Shown here one piece after another: positions 8,917 to 16,747 of a stretch of 22,736 bases of DNA. Position numbers and translations under genes: made by a program. The notes below the pieces were generated by a model. That model was not told the origin of the DNA, searched no databases, and saw nothing but the letters and a program-made list of their open reading frames with translations. How positions within the stretch are numbered: position 1 is the first letter of the stretch; every line of letters starts with the position of its first letter. Source of the DNA: Calditrichota bacterium (lineage in GTDB: Bacteria > Zhuqueibacterota > Zhuqueibacteria > Residuimicrobiales > Krinioviventaceae); NCBI GenBank assembly GCA_003818595.1, contig RPQV01000010.1, positions 1 through 22,736 on the forward strand, in the 5' to 3' direction.

Positions 8917-11900
8917 TCATTTAATAACAGCAAATTTTCCGGTTTTTTCACCCAGTTCTCCGCCGTCAATGTAATAAATGTAAATGCCATAAGCAATTTC
9001 GAGCTGATCTTTGGAAAGCATGTCCCAAATTTCGGTACCATCGGCGACATCCGGAGTGTTATGTTCAATCTCGCGCACCAGCTGCCCGCGGATATTGAAA
9101 ATACGAATGGTGCATTGAGCAGGCAGATGGACAAAGTGCAGCTCGCGTGGACCGCGGCCATTGGTATAAGGATTCAATGGCTCCCAGGAATTGGAAACGA
9201 CATAAGGATTGGGCACGACGCGGACTTTTTCCATCTGCTCTTTAACGAGTTGTGCATCAACAGACCTTCCTGTTGCGGTGAATTCATAGACATCGTGAGC
9301 CAGAAACGGCTTGACAATGCGCATGATCAGCTTATCACCGGCGCGGGGATTTCGGTGCAGGGAATCATTCGTCGTCGAGTTAAATTCAATGCTCCAGGAA
9401 AAAACCGTCGTATCTGGTCGTAATTTCTCCACCAGAACAACCTGATCGGAACGAGTCTTGTCAGAAAAGGCAGTGAACATTCCTTCTTCACCGGGCAATA
9501 CATCCTTTTCCCAGATGCCGAAATCCACCGGATCACCTGTCTGAAGATTCTTAATGGTAAAATTGACTGGAATGGCAGGCAACCGACGGGTCGTCGAAAT
9601 ATCCACCACAGTTGATGTGTCGATACCCGTATCTCCAAATTCGATTACATAATCTCTGGCCATGCCGATGCCGAGCGTTTTACTATATCGAAAGATTGAA
9701 ATAGATGGTGCATAAATAGCCGCGTCATTCCAATAGGTGCTGTCCGCCCATAGGACTGTCGCAGATGGATTGGAGATTTTCAATCGGAATCCATCGGTGA
9801 CGGGCTGTTCATCCGTCAAAGTCAGCTTTGTCGTGCGGTCAATCAGGATCACTCCTGAGGTTTTATCAACCACACTCATGTTTTTAGTTGCCTGTGCAAA
9901 CACCCCGGCATCATTGAGCAACAATGTGTCTTCGAAGGAAATTTGGTACTGATGATCATCTTTGATCAGCGTCGGATCGATGATTTCGTAGCCGATTTTC
10001 CCAGTCGAGCGACCTCCACTGACGGGAATGAATCCTGATAAATCTGCTTCTGAAAATCCCAACGAGGGTGCTTCCGGACGCACAAAGGTGACATTATTCC
10101 CCTTGTCGATGGTCCCGTCGGTCGCAATCGAAATATATTTTGAAGTTTCTGTCGGCGCGATGCCCAACGAATCGCCGCCGCGATCATAGGCGGTGACCGC
10201 ATAATAATAAAGCTGCCCATTCCGCACGGTTGTGTCAACATAGGAATGAACAATGCCGGTATCATCCCCGAGGTAGAATAGTACACCATTCACATCAATG
10301 CCGGAATATCCGGAAATTCCATCGGAGAGGTCAAATTGCACCAACGGTTTTTGCAGCGTAACCGAACCATAGCCGTCAGTGATCTGATCCATATCTTTCC
10401 AGGCCGGATCGGTCGAGCGATATATTCGATAACCTTGAAAATCTTTCCCTAAAATAGGATCTACCGATTGTTCCGCATAATCATCCCAAATCAGAGTGAC
10501 GCGTTTATCGCCGGCGACAGCCTTGAGTGTTGGGATGTTTGGCGCCTTGGCAAAGTTGTAATTTTCAAGATATGTTTTTTCAGCATATTGCTTGTTGCGA
10601 ATCAATTCAGCCGGTTCCGGACCATAGGCGAAAAGCATGCCGATGGAGAATCGTTCGATCTCTCCCGGCTGCAACGGGAAATAGCCGGATCCCAGGAACA
10701 CATCGGTATTGCCGCCCGACAGTCTCTCATTGAGAAATCCCGGCCGCACCGCCTCGTCCCAAAGAATTTGATCCTGCGACAGAGGATAGATCGTCCAAGG
10801 TTCGTGGATATTGAAAGAGGTTAAACCGATCATGTCGGATTCATCAATATCGGTCTTGTCAATATGAGGTTCACCAGGCAGCAGAGTGCCGGCGCCCGAT
10901 GTGGGCACTCCATCGCCTTCCCCGGGATCGCCGCTTCGCGGTACACCGTCCAAACCGACGTCATCAGTCAATAAACTCCAGTCGCTGTCATTATCGATGG
11001 TATCATCGCGACGTTCATCGATCAAGATATTGTCATTACCATTTCCGGTGAAATAATCAATCGCCTTCAAACCGACATAAAGAAAATAGCTGATGGTATT
11101 GGCGCCATCGCCAAAAATCGAACCATTGCTTTCGTCAATAAGGCCGTTCAGATTATTATCAATCAAATCATCCTGAATCTCTTCAAGAGAATCGCCGGGT
11201 TTGATATGGTACTCTCTGCCCAAATAGGTGACTCTAACCCCTTCAGCCGGCATTTTTGTTAGCGTACGCTCAAAATTCTTGTAATTGATGAGAACAATAT
11301 CATCCCCCAAATTGACGGTTTTGGGCGCAAAGGTGTCTTCGCTGATCACCATGCCTGATCCCATTGTGCCGTCGCCGTCATTATCGATTCCATCGGTCGG
11401 ATTTCCCGGGGATTCAAAAAATGCCCAGCCAAGAAGTCCGACCGGCGTCCAACCCCCGGTACCAATATTATCTTCATCAAACTGGTAACCGAGGTTTTCC
11501 TGCAGGATGAAAGCGCCGCCGTCATCCTCGCTGTCAATTCCGATGTTGGGGCCTGAAACCAGCCCGAAAACAATTTTATCATGCTTGTACGTACCGATGT
11601 TCATGGCATCATACAATAAAAAAAGACAATCTTCCACCAATACATTGGACCACTGAAATTGTCGAACAGTCGCTCGAATGCCGAGACCACGACGATCGAG
11701 ATCGGTCGAGTCGGGATAAAAGGGGAATTCCCGGTTATTATAATCATCCATCACATAATAACTTTCCTGATCGGCGTTCAGTATGATCTTAACAAAATAA
11801 CCGATCCAGGAGCCTGCCCACACAGGATCAACAACATCATCGAATTTGTCGGGCCAAACATTCGGCCATGACCAGGGCCAATGACTCATCGCCACCGATT

Positions 11901-12369
11901 TGTTGCGCTCTTTGCCGTTTTCATCAGTGCCTGGAAATTGATTGGCGAAAAAAGGCACCGGACACATCGTCCACCAGGCGCCGGTATTGGGATCGGCATC
12001 ACCCGATGTCTGATTGCTGGGATCCCCGCCCAGGCTGCCGTTGCCTTCAGAAAAAATGACAATACGCTCCACTGATCCGGTAGTATCATCCCTGACTTCG
12101 ACTTCAGCGCCAATGACGCATGTTGCTTTGGACAAATATTCATATCCGGAATTGATCGGCCACTCTCCGCCGATTTCTTCATCCGGACGATCTCCGATCA
12201 TGCCGTCATTATAAAAATGGGTACGAATCTGATTCCCAGAATGCAGCCCGTTCATGCTCCAAGTCTGATCCCCGTGCAGTCGATCAATGACGACCTGAGA
12301 AGACGCATTCATAACCGCCAGTAAAATGACCATCAAAGCGGCGGCGCATCGTTTGCGAGTTTTATTCAT
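8917..12369 (-). CDS. Large secreted surface protein A: Ca-binding-like motifs, FnIII-like domain, T9SS-type tail
   Basis: Predicted exported surface protein of 1150 aa, paralogue of the protein at 1383-4772. The frame is open further upstream into the receptor gene, but the ATG at 12369 has an AGGAG site 7-8 nt before it, starts 19 bp after the receptor stop and opens a signal peptide (MNKTRKRCAAALMVILLAVM, then NASSQ), so I use it. In order: GEWPINSGYEYLSKA shared with the paralogue; Trp-rich HWPWSWPNVWPD (~162); Asp/Asn motifs DGIDNDGDG (~325), DNNLNGLIDE (~402) and DTIDNDSDW (~453); an FnIII-like domain (~607-730, APNIPTLKAVAGDKRVTLIWD to YYYAVTAYDRG); and a T9SS/FlgD-like C-terminal domain (~1048-1150) from RVVPNPYVV to GKFAVIK. 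Export through T9SS to the cell surface is inferred from that tail. Function unknown; pairing with receptor A is supported by gene order repeated in the second module. Confidence 0.85.
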   Translation of the reverse strand: MNKTRKRCAAALMVILLAVMNASSQVVIDRLHGDQTWSMNGLHSGNQIRTHFYNDGMIGDRPDEEIGGEWPINSGYEYLSKATCVIGAEVEVRDDTTGSVERIVIFSEGNGSLGGDPSNQTSGDADPNTGAWWTMCPVPFFANQFPGTDENGKERNKSVAMSHWPWSWPNVWPDKFDDVVDPVWAGSWIGYFVKIILNADQESYYVMDDYNNREFPFYPDSTDLDRRGLGIRATVRQFQWSNVLVEDCLFLLYDAMNIGTYKHDKIVFGLVSGPNIGIDSEDDGGAFILQENLGYQFDEDNIGTGGWTPVGLLGWAFFESPGNPTDGIDNDGDGTMGSGMVISEDTFAPKTVNLGDDIVLINYKNFERTLTKMPAEGVRVTYLGREYHIKPGDSLEEIQDDLIDNNLNGLIDESNGSIFGDGANTISYFLYVGLKAIDYFTGNGNDNILIDERRDDTIDNDSDWSLLTDDVGLDGVPRSGDPGEGDGVPTSGAGTLLPGEPHIDKTDIDESDMIGLTSFNIHEPWTIYPLSQDQILWDEAVRPGFLNERLSGGNTDVFLGSGYFPLQPGEIERFSIGMLFAYGPEPAELIRNKQYAEKTYLENYNFAKAPNIPTLKAVAGDKRVTLIWDDYAEQSVDPILGKDFQGYRIYRSTDPAWKDMDQITDGYGSVTLQKPLVQFDLSDGISGYSGIDVNGVLFYLGDDTGIVHSYVDTTVRNGQLYYYAVTAYDRGGDSLGIAPTETSKYISIATDGTIDKGNNVTFVRPEAPSLGFSEADLSGFIPVSGGRSTGKIGYEIIDPTLIKDDHQYQISFEDTLLLNDAGVFAQATKNMSVVDKTSGVILIDRTTKLTLTDEQPVTDGFRLKISNPSATVLWADSTYWNDAAIYAPSISIFRYSKTLGIGMARDYVIEFGDTGIDTSTVVDISTTRRLPAIPVNFTIKNLQTGDPVDFGIWEKDVLPGEEGMFTAFSDKTRSDQVVLVEKLRPDTTVFSWSIEFNSTTNDSLHRNPRAGDKLIMRIVKPFLAHDVYEFTATGRSVDAQLVKEQMEKVRVVPNPYVVSNSWEPLNPYTNGRGPRELHFVHLPAQCTIRIFNIRGQLVREIEHNTPDVADGTEIWDMLSKDQLEIAYGIYIYYIDGGELGEKTGKFAVIK

Positions 12370-12388
12370 GTCCGTCTCCTGTTTACAC

Positions 12389-15300
12389 CTAAAAGCCCAA
12401 GCGCACACCCAAACGAACCATTCGTGGAGAGATATACCATGAGGGATGGGTAAAATAATCTTCCGGAGTGCTGATTCGTCTTTCATTGTAGGCAATTGTA
12501 TTCAACTTTGGATTGGTCGTATAATCCGGTGTTCCGGTGTCGGAATAAACATTTGTTATGGCTTTGGTATCAAAAAGATTGTCGATGAAGGTGAATATGC
12601 CGAGACGCAATCCATTCTTCAGCCTCCATTCTCGTTCCAGACGAAAATCAACATAATAGATATTGGGACGGCGAGAGCTGTTTTCCGGAAGACCGTTCAA
12701 CTGGTTGCCGCCGACAAAGGCGCCGTAGGCAAAACTCGGTGTATAGGGCAATCCTGACCGAAATACACCGATCATTGAAGCTGTCCATCCTTTAAAGTTA
12801 TAAATGGCTTGTGCGTTTAATGTCTGACGTTGATCCCAGTCCATCGGTATCAATATTTTTTGTGGTTCCTGCTCGGCGCTGATGGCATTAAAGGCATCAT
12901 TGGGATCCGAATATGTGCCTTCGGCAATCATCCATGAATAATCAACCTGAAAAGAAAACTGACTGGAAAAGCGCTTGTCCATTTTAAAGGTGATGCCGCG
13001 AACATTGGCGTAGTCTTTGTTCTCGTACGGTGTATAAAGAACATTCGAACGATAGGTCTCAATCGGCGGCGAGGTTCCCACCCAATCGCGAATATCGCGA
13101 TAGAAAACGGTTAAATCAATGCCGATGTTGTTGCTGATCTGCTGCTGCAATCCAATTTCATATTGTGTGGTTCGTTGAGCGCTCAGGTCAGCATTCCCAA
13201 TGATGAATCGTCCCCCGCCACTATTGAGAACAAAATCAGGACGAGCGTACAGATATTCAAAGGTCGGCATTTGAAAAAAATGGCCGTAAGAAAAATGGAT
13301 AACGCCTCGATCAGTGATCGGATAGGCAATTCCGACTCGCGGACTGAGCTGCATTTTGGGATCAGCCTTTTGATGCATAAAAGCCCGCCGCTCCTCCGGA
13401 GTATATTGAATCAAACCATTGACATATTCAGTAAAAGCGTCCGGATCCAATATCGCCGCATAGTCTGCATCAAAATCTTTATAAATATGTTCATATTTAA
13501 ACGGATCATAGATATTGATATCAGTCGGATCAGCCGGGACAACCCAGTTTGCATCAAAATAATCGAACCGCAAGCCGATATTCATGATCAGATCTTTGAG
13601 CTCAATTTTGTTCTGCAGGTACGCTGAAAATTCGCGCGGCTTGCGCGGTGTCGTAAAAATAGTGCGGAACGGTGTCCCAATTTCAGGAGCAGTAGGTGCG
13701 AAAGGCGTTATCTGGACGCCGTTTGTCGGATCCGTAGCAGCGATGAGATTATAGCTGTCTAATTCGAGTTCATGAAGACGCACTTCAAAACCCGCTTTCA
13801 GCTGATTTTTGCGGTTGATTTGGCTGGTCAGATCAATTTTGCCGATCCAATAAGATGTCTTTCGTTGAGAGCGCCCCAGATCAGTGCCGGCACGCTTGAA
13901 GCTGAATCCCGTGGGATCCATCGATGAATCGGGATGCACGTATCCCTCATAATCTTGCGGATCGGGAATCCAGTCGTAATCATAGCCATAATACACCACA
14001 CTGTCCAGTTGCGAAGGACTCATCTCCGGATCAAAGACGACGCGATTAAAATTCAATCCTGTGGTATCTGTGGGTATGAGAGCCGTGACCAACCAATTGG
14101 GCCGAGCATTCATATCTTCATAAAGATAGCTTTTCGATTCGTTCGTCATTCGGCTGATCTTGGCTTCATAGAATGTCGTTGTAGATAGGATATGGTTAAA
14201 GGTCAAGAGATGCGTGAGGGTATTGCTGAATGACTGATTTCTGCCGGTGGGAACATATTTGTATGCCTCGGAATAATAACGAGGCGCGTAATAATCAGAA
14301 TAATTGAGAGAATAAACCAACTTTATATTGCGGTTGAGCCAGAACGAGAGTTTCCCCAATCCGGTAAAGCTGCGATTTCCGTCCATAGGTATCAGCGAAC
14401 TATCTCCCGCTATCCCCTGGGGCTTGTACCATTCGCGTCCATAGAGATAGCCCTCACGTTGGTAATAACGGCCATTGGCAAAAAAAGTCAGCCGCTCGCG
14501 GGTGAACGGCACGGGACCACTCAGGCTCCCCTGCAGATTATAAATGGGATTCAGTGCTTTCAGCGGATTGGTTTTGCCCACACTTTGCGACACATCGGCC
14601 GCAGCAGAATCAATGACCGTCGTGGTCACCTTATCCATCACTGAATACATATCATCAGTGCTGTTGTAATCCCCGAGATAACCCATTAGTTCGCCATGAT
14701 AATCCGGCGTGCCGTCTTTGGTGATGATATTGATGATGCCGGACATGGCCTGTCCGTATTCGGCGTTGAAGGTGCCGGAGATCACCTGCAGTTCCTGAAT
14801 GGCTGTATTCTCGATGCGCGATACATTGGCGCCATTGTAACCGTCTGTGGTGGCGACGCCGTCCACCCAATAAGCGACTTCATTTGCTCGGCCGCCGCGA
14901 ATATGAATGCCGCCCGCATTGACAATGCCGGCCTGCAGGATGAGTACATCATTCACACTTTCAACGGGAAGAGCAGAAATTTCCTGAGCGCTGATTGAAG
15001 AAAGTGAAGAGGTCATATCCATCTGTACAATCGGCCGCTCTGCGACCACCGTGACCTCCTCACCGGCATCGAGTACGATTGCCTGCAAATCGATATTCAG
15101 AGTGCGGGTCAAATCGATCTGCACACGAATGTCCTCAATCGTGGTTTTTTTAAAGCCCATCATGGTCACGACGAGTGCATAATTTCCAGGAGCTACGCCA
15201 ATAATCGTATAATTGCCATCCAAATCGGTAGCGGCGCCTAAGGTAGTCCCGGAAATGGTGACATTAGCGCCCGGCAATCCCTCGCCGGTTTCGGCATCAC

Positions 15301-15400
15301 GAATGATGCCGGATATTTTCCCGGTAGTACCTGCCTGAAGATCAAATAGATGCCCCAGGGTGACGACAACCAAGGTAAAGCACCAAAACCTTCTGATCAT
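12389..15400 (-). CDS. TonB-dependent receptor A
   Basis: Complete 1003-aa TonB-dependent receptor, first structural gene after the LacI regulator. Two earlier in-frame ATGs exist (15436 and 15418), but only the ATG at 15400 has a good ribosome site (GAGGAG, 7-nt spacing), and it begins a proper signal peptide (MIRRFWCFTLVVVTLGHLF, then DLQAG). A carboxypeptidase-regulatory-like domain follows (~25-105, GIIRDAETGEGLPGANVTI). After it come VTVVAERPIVQMDMTSS and a plug with IHIRGGRANEVAYWVDGVA and GTFNAEYGQAMSGIINI (~212-229). The barrel ends MVRLGVRLGF with terminal Phe. It aligns along its length with the receptor at 4793-7807, including GVIHFSYGHFFQ, YEIGLQQQI and NVRGITFKM. With the secreted protein 19 bp downstream it forms module A of a duplicated pair. 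Ligand unknown. Confidence 0.95.
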   Translation of the reverse strand: MIRRFWCFTLVVVTLGHLFDLQAGTTGKISGIIRDAETGEGLPGANVTISGTTLGAATDLDGNYTIIGVAPGNYALVVTMMGFKKTTIEDIRVQIDLTRTLNIDLQAIVLDAGEEVTVVAERPIVQMDMTSSLSSISAQEISALPVESVNDVLILQAGIVNAGGIHIRGGRANEVAYWVDGVATTDGYNGANVSRIENTAIQELQVISGTFNAEYGQAMSGIINIITKDGTPDYHGELMGYLGDYNSTDDMYSVMDKVTTTVIDSAAADVSQSVGKTNPLKALNPIYNLQGSLSGPVPFTRERLTFFANGRYYQREGYLYGREWYKPQGIAGDSSLIPMDGNRSFTGLGKLSFWLNRNIKLVYSLNYSDYYAPRYYSEAYKYVPTGRNQSFSNTLTHLLTFNHILSTTTFYEAKISRMTNESKSYLYEDMNARPNWLVTALIPTDTTGLNFNRVVFDPEMSPSQLDSVVYYGYDYDWIPDPQDYEGYVHPDSSMDPTGFSFKRAGTDLGRSQRKTSYWIGKIDLTSQINRKNQLKAGFEVRLHELELDSYNLIAATDPTNGVQITPFAPTAPEIGTPFRTIFTTPRKPREFSAYLQNKIELKDLIMNIGLRFDYFDANWVVPADPTDINIYDPFKYEHIYKDFDADYAAILDPDAFTEYVNGLIQYTPEERRAFMHQKADPKMQLSPRVGIAYPITDRGVIHFSYGHFFQMPTFEYLYARPDFVLNSGGGRFIIGNADLSAQRTTQYEIGLQQQISNNIGIDLTVFYRDIRDWVGTSPPIETYRSNVLYTPYENKDYANVRGITFKMDKRFSSQFSFQVDYSWMIAEGTYSDPNDAFNAISAEQEPQKILIPMDWDQRQTLNAQAIYNFKGWTASMIGVFRSGLPYTPSFAYGAFVGGNQLNGLPENSSRRPNIYYVDFRLEREWRLKNGLRLGIFTFIDNLFDTKAITNVYSDTGTPDYTTNPKLNTIAYNERRISTPEDYFTHPSWYISPRMVRLGVRLGF

Positions 15401-15490
15401 ACTTGTACTCCTCACCATTGTTTGAATAGACTTCACCCACAGCAGGTCAGTTCATCGAATGGAATTCCTAGTATCAGTGTCATAGTACTT

Positions 15491-15505
15491 TTGCAGCAGC
15501 GGCAA
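15491..15505. promoter_or_regulatory. Imperfect palindrome between the LacI gene and receptor A (possible operator)
   Basis: TTGCAGCAGCGGCAA is a 15-bp odd-centred palindrome in which 6 of 7 base pairs match. It lies in the 141-bp gap between the regulator stop (15542) and the receptor ATG (15400), where a control site for the locus would be expected. It lacks the CG-centred AAnCGnTT core seen upstream of the regulator gene, so it need not bind the same protein. The rest of the gap has no convincing -10/-35 pair; TTGATA at 15531-15536 (minus strand) is the best -35-like hexamer but has only a poor -10. Confidence 0.25.
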
Positions 15506-15541
15506 TTAATTCTCAGGAGTGCTGATTCAGTATCAACGTCA

Positions 15542-16585
15542 TTAATTTTGATAATACTTTAGATTCTCCTGAGTGATGATATCCAAAGGCATAAGAACCT
15601 GGGATTCAATGGATTCTTTCAATACAACCTTTTTATACAATTTATAGATGCTGGTGTAGCCCTGCATTTCTGATCGTTGACTGATCAAAAAGTCGATCAT
15701 GCCCTTTTGGAGACAGGCGACATTCTGTTTCACCAGATCATATCCGATGATAAACACTTTATGGTTTGAGCCATGGGACATCATTGCTTCCGCAATATAA
15801 AAGCTGCAGGCAGTGGGGATAAAAATTCCAACCAGATTCTGATGATCTTGAATAACTTTTTTTGCCGCTTCGACAAAGGATTGTGGTTTTCTGGCGTCCA
15901 CTTGGCACATGGTGAGAATGATTTTGCCGTTTTGGGCAAAATAAGATTGGAATCCCTGTATTCGGTCTTGAATGTGGTAGTCGAACGGCAAGACATCCAT
16001 AACCGCGACTGTCCCGCTCCCCTTGACCAGCATATTCATTAATTTTGCAGAGAGCAATCCGCTTTGGAAAGAGTCCTCTCCAATATAGGCGGAACATTTT
16101 GAATTGGGAATATAGGAATCGAGGAAGATATAGGGTAATTTTTCGGGAATTTGATGGATCAGTTTTTCCATTGCCTGAGATAGTACGGGCGCAATGAGCA
16201 GCCCATCAGGTTGAGGGGAATGTTGAATGGCAGAGAGAAATGCTTTTTTCAATGAAGTTTCAGAGTATTTATCGTAATAAAAATAGTTTATTTTTACCTT
16301 GTAAATTTCCAGTTCTTCCTGAGCTTTTTTGATACCTGTCAGAGGTAATTCCCAATAAAAGCCATCTTGTTCCGGCAGCGGAAGAAGGACGCCGAATAGA
16401 TAGCTTTTTGATGAGGATAGACTTCGCGCCAGAATATTGGGTTTATAATCGAGATCCCGAATGATTTTCTGAATGCGGCGTGATGTTTCAGTTGCGACAC
16501 GTCCTCTGCGATGAATGACACGGTCAACCGTTCCGATGGAAACTTTAGCCTGATCAGCAATTTCCTTAAGGGTAGCCATCCTCAT
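15542..16585 (-). CDS. LacI-family transcriptional regulator with periplasmic-binding-protein-like sensor
   Basis: 347-aa DNA-binding regulator, probably controlling the outer-membrane locus immediately downstream. The N-terminal LacI helix-turn-helix (~4-50) reads TLKEIADQAKVSIGTVDRV, with the hinge helix YKPNILARSLSSSKSYLFGV (~48-67). The GTVDRV..RGRV form is common in LacI proteins of the FCB group whose sensor resembles sugar-binding PBPs. The remaining ~280 residues are such a sensor (GVLLPLPEQDGFYWELPLTG, PDGLLIAPV, FIIGYD). Two possible ATGs lie at 16585 and 16579; neither has a strong ribosome site, so the start is uncertain by two codons. The gene has its own promoter and a consensus LacI-type operator upstream (16717-16730), which suggests autoregulation. 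The effector is probably a sugar-like ligand by family, but this is not shown by sequence. Confidence 0.92.
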   Translation of the reverse strand: MRMATLKEIADQAKVSIGTVDRVIHRRGRVATETSRRIQKIIRDLDYKPNILARSLSSSKSYLFGVLLPLPEQDGFYWELPLTGIKKAQEELEIYKVKINYFYYDKYSETSLKKAFLSAIQHSPQPDGLLIAPVLSQAMEKLIHQIPEKLPYIFLDSYIPNSKCSAYIGEDSFQSGLLSAKLMNMLVKGSGTVAVMDVLPFDYHIQDRIQGFQSYFAQNGKIILTMCQVDARKPQSFVEAAKKVIQDHQNLVGIFIPTACSFYIAEAMMSHGSNHKVFIIGYDLVKQNVACLQKGMIDFLISQRSEMQGYTSIYKLYKKVVLKESIESQVLMPLDIITQENLKYYQN

Positions 16586-16673
16586 CCAAAGCGTTATCGC
16601 ACACGCACTCTGCGAAAAAAAAGGAATTCAAAATTATTTACAATTTGGGCGACGAGTGTCGATCGAATAGCTA

Positions 16674-16702
16674 AAAATATGACTGGAGAGCGAGAATGTC
16701 AA
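16674..16702 (-). promoter_or_regulatory. Sigma70-type promoter of the LacI-family regulator gene
   Basis: On the minus strand TTGACA (16697-16702) is followed after 17 bp by TATTTT (16674-16679), and the coding start is about 90 bp further on. The -35 is a perfect consensus, the -10 is fair and the spacing is ideal. It lies in the gap between the lipoprotein gene and the regulator gene. Transcription could continue into the receptor locus, since no terminator is visible after the regulator. Confidence 0.65.
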
Positions 16703-16716
16703 GCAAAAAGTGATGT

Positions 16717-16730
16717 TGAAACCGATTGCA
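16717..16730 (-). promoter_or_regulatory. Consensus LacI-family operator upstream of the regulator promoter
   Basis: On the minus strand the 14 bases TGCAATCGGTTTCA match every fixed position of the LacI/PurR/CcpA-type consensus TGnAAnCGnTTnCA, including the central CG. The site lies 14 bp upstream of the -35 hexamer, with its centre at roughly -57 if transcription starts about 7 bp past the -10. It is the obvious candidate site for the regulator encoded just downstream. The position fits activation or DNA looping better than simple blocking of polymerase. Confidence 0.6.
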
Positions 16731-16747
16731 GTAAAATTACTTTGTTT

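Noticed and set aside
8380..8974. Plus-strand Arg/His/Pro-rich frames of about 160 and 122 aa opposite the PorV-like gene
   Set aside because: Their odd composition follows directly from the G/T-ending codons of the real gene on the other strand.
12370..12495. 42-residue N-terminal extension of secreted protein A into receptor A
   Set aside because: It would overlap the receptor gene and hide the signal peptide; the ATG at 12369 has a good ribosome site.
15511..15573. Inverted repeat CTCAGGAG/CTCCTGAG around the regulator stop as a terminator
   Set aside because: Only 8 bp of pairing with a loop of over 40 nt and no U run; not a credible terminator.
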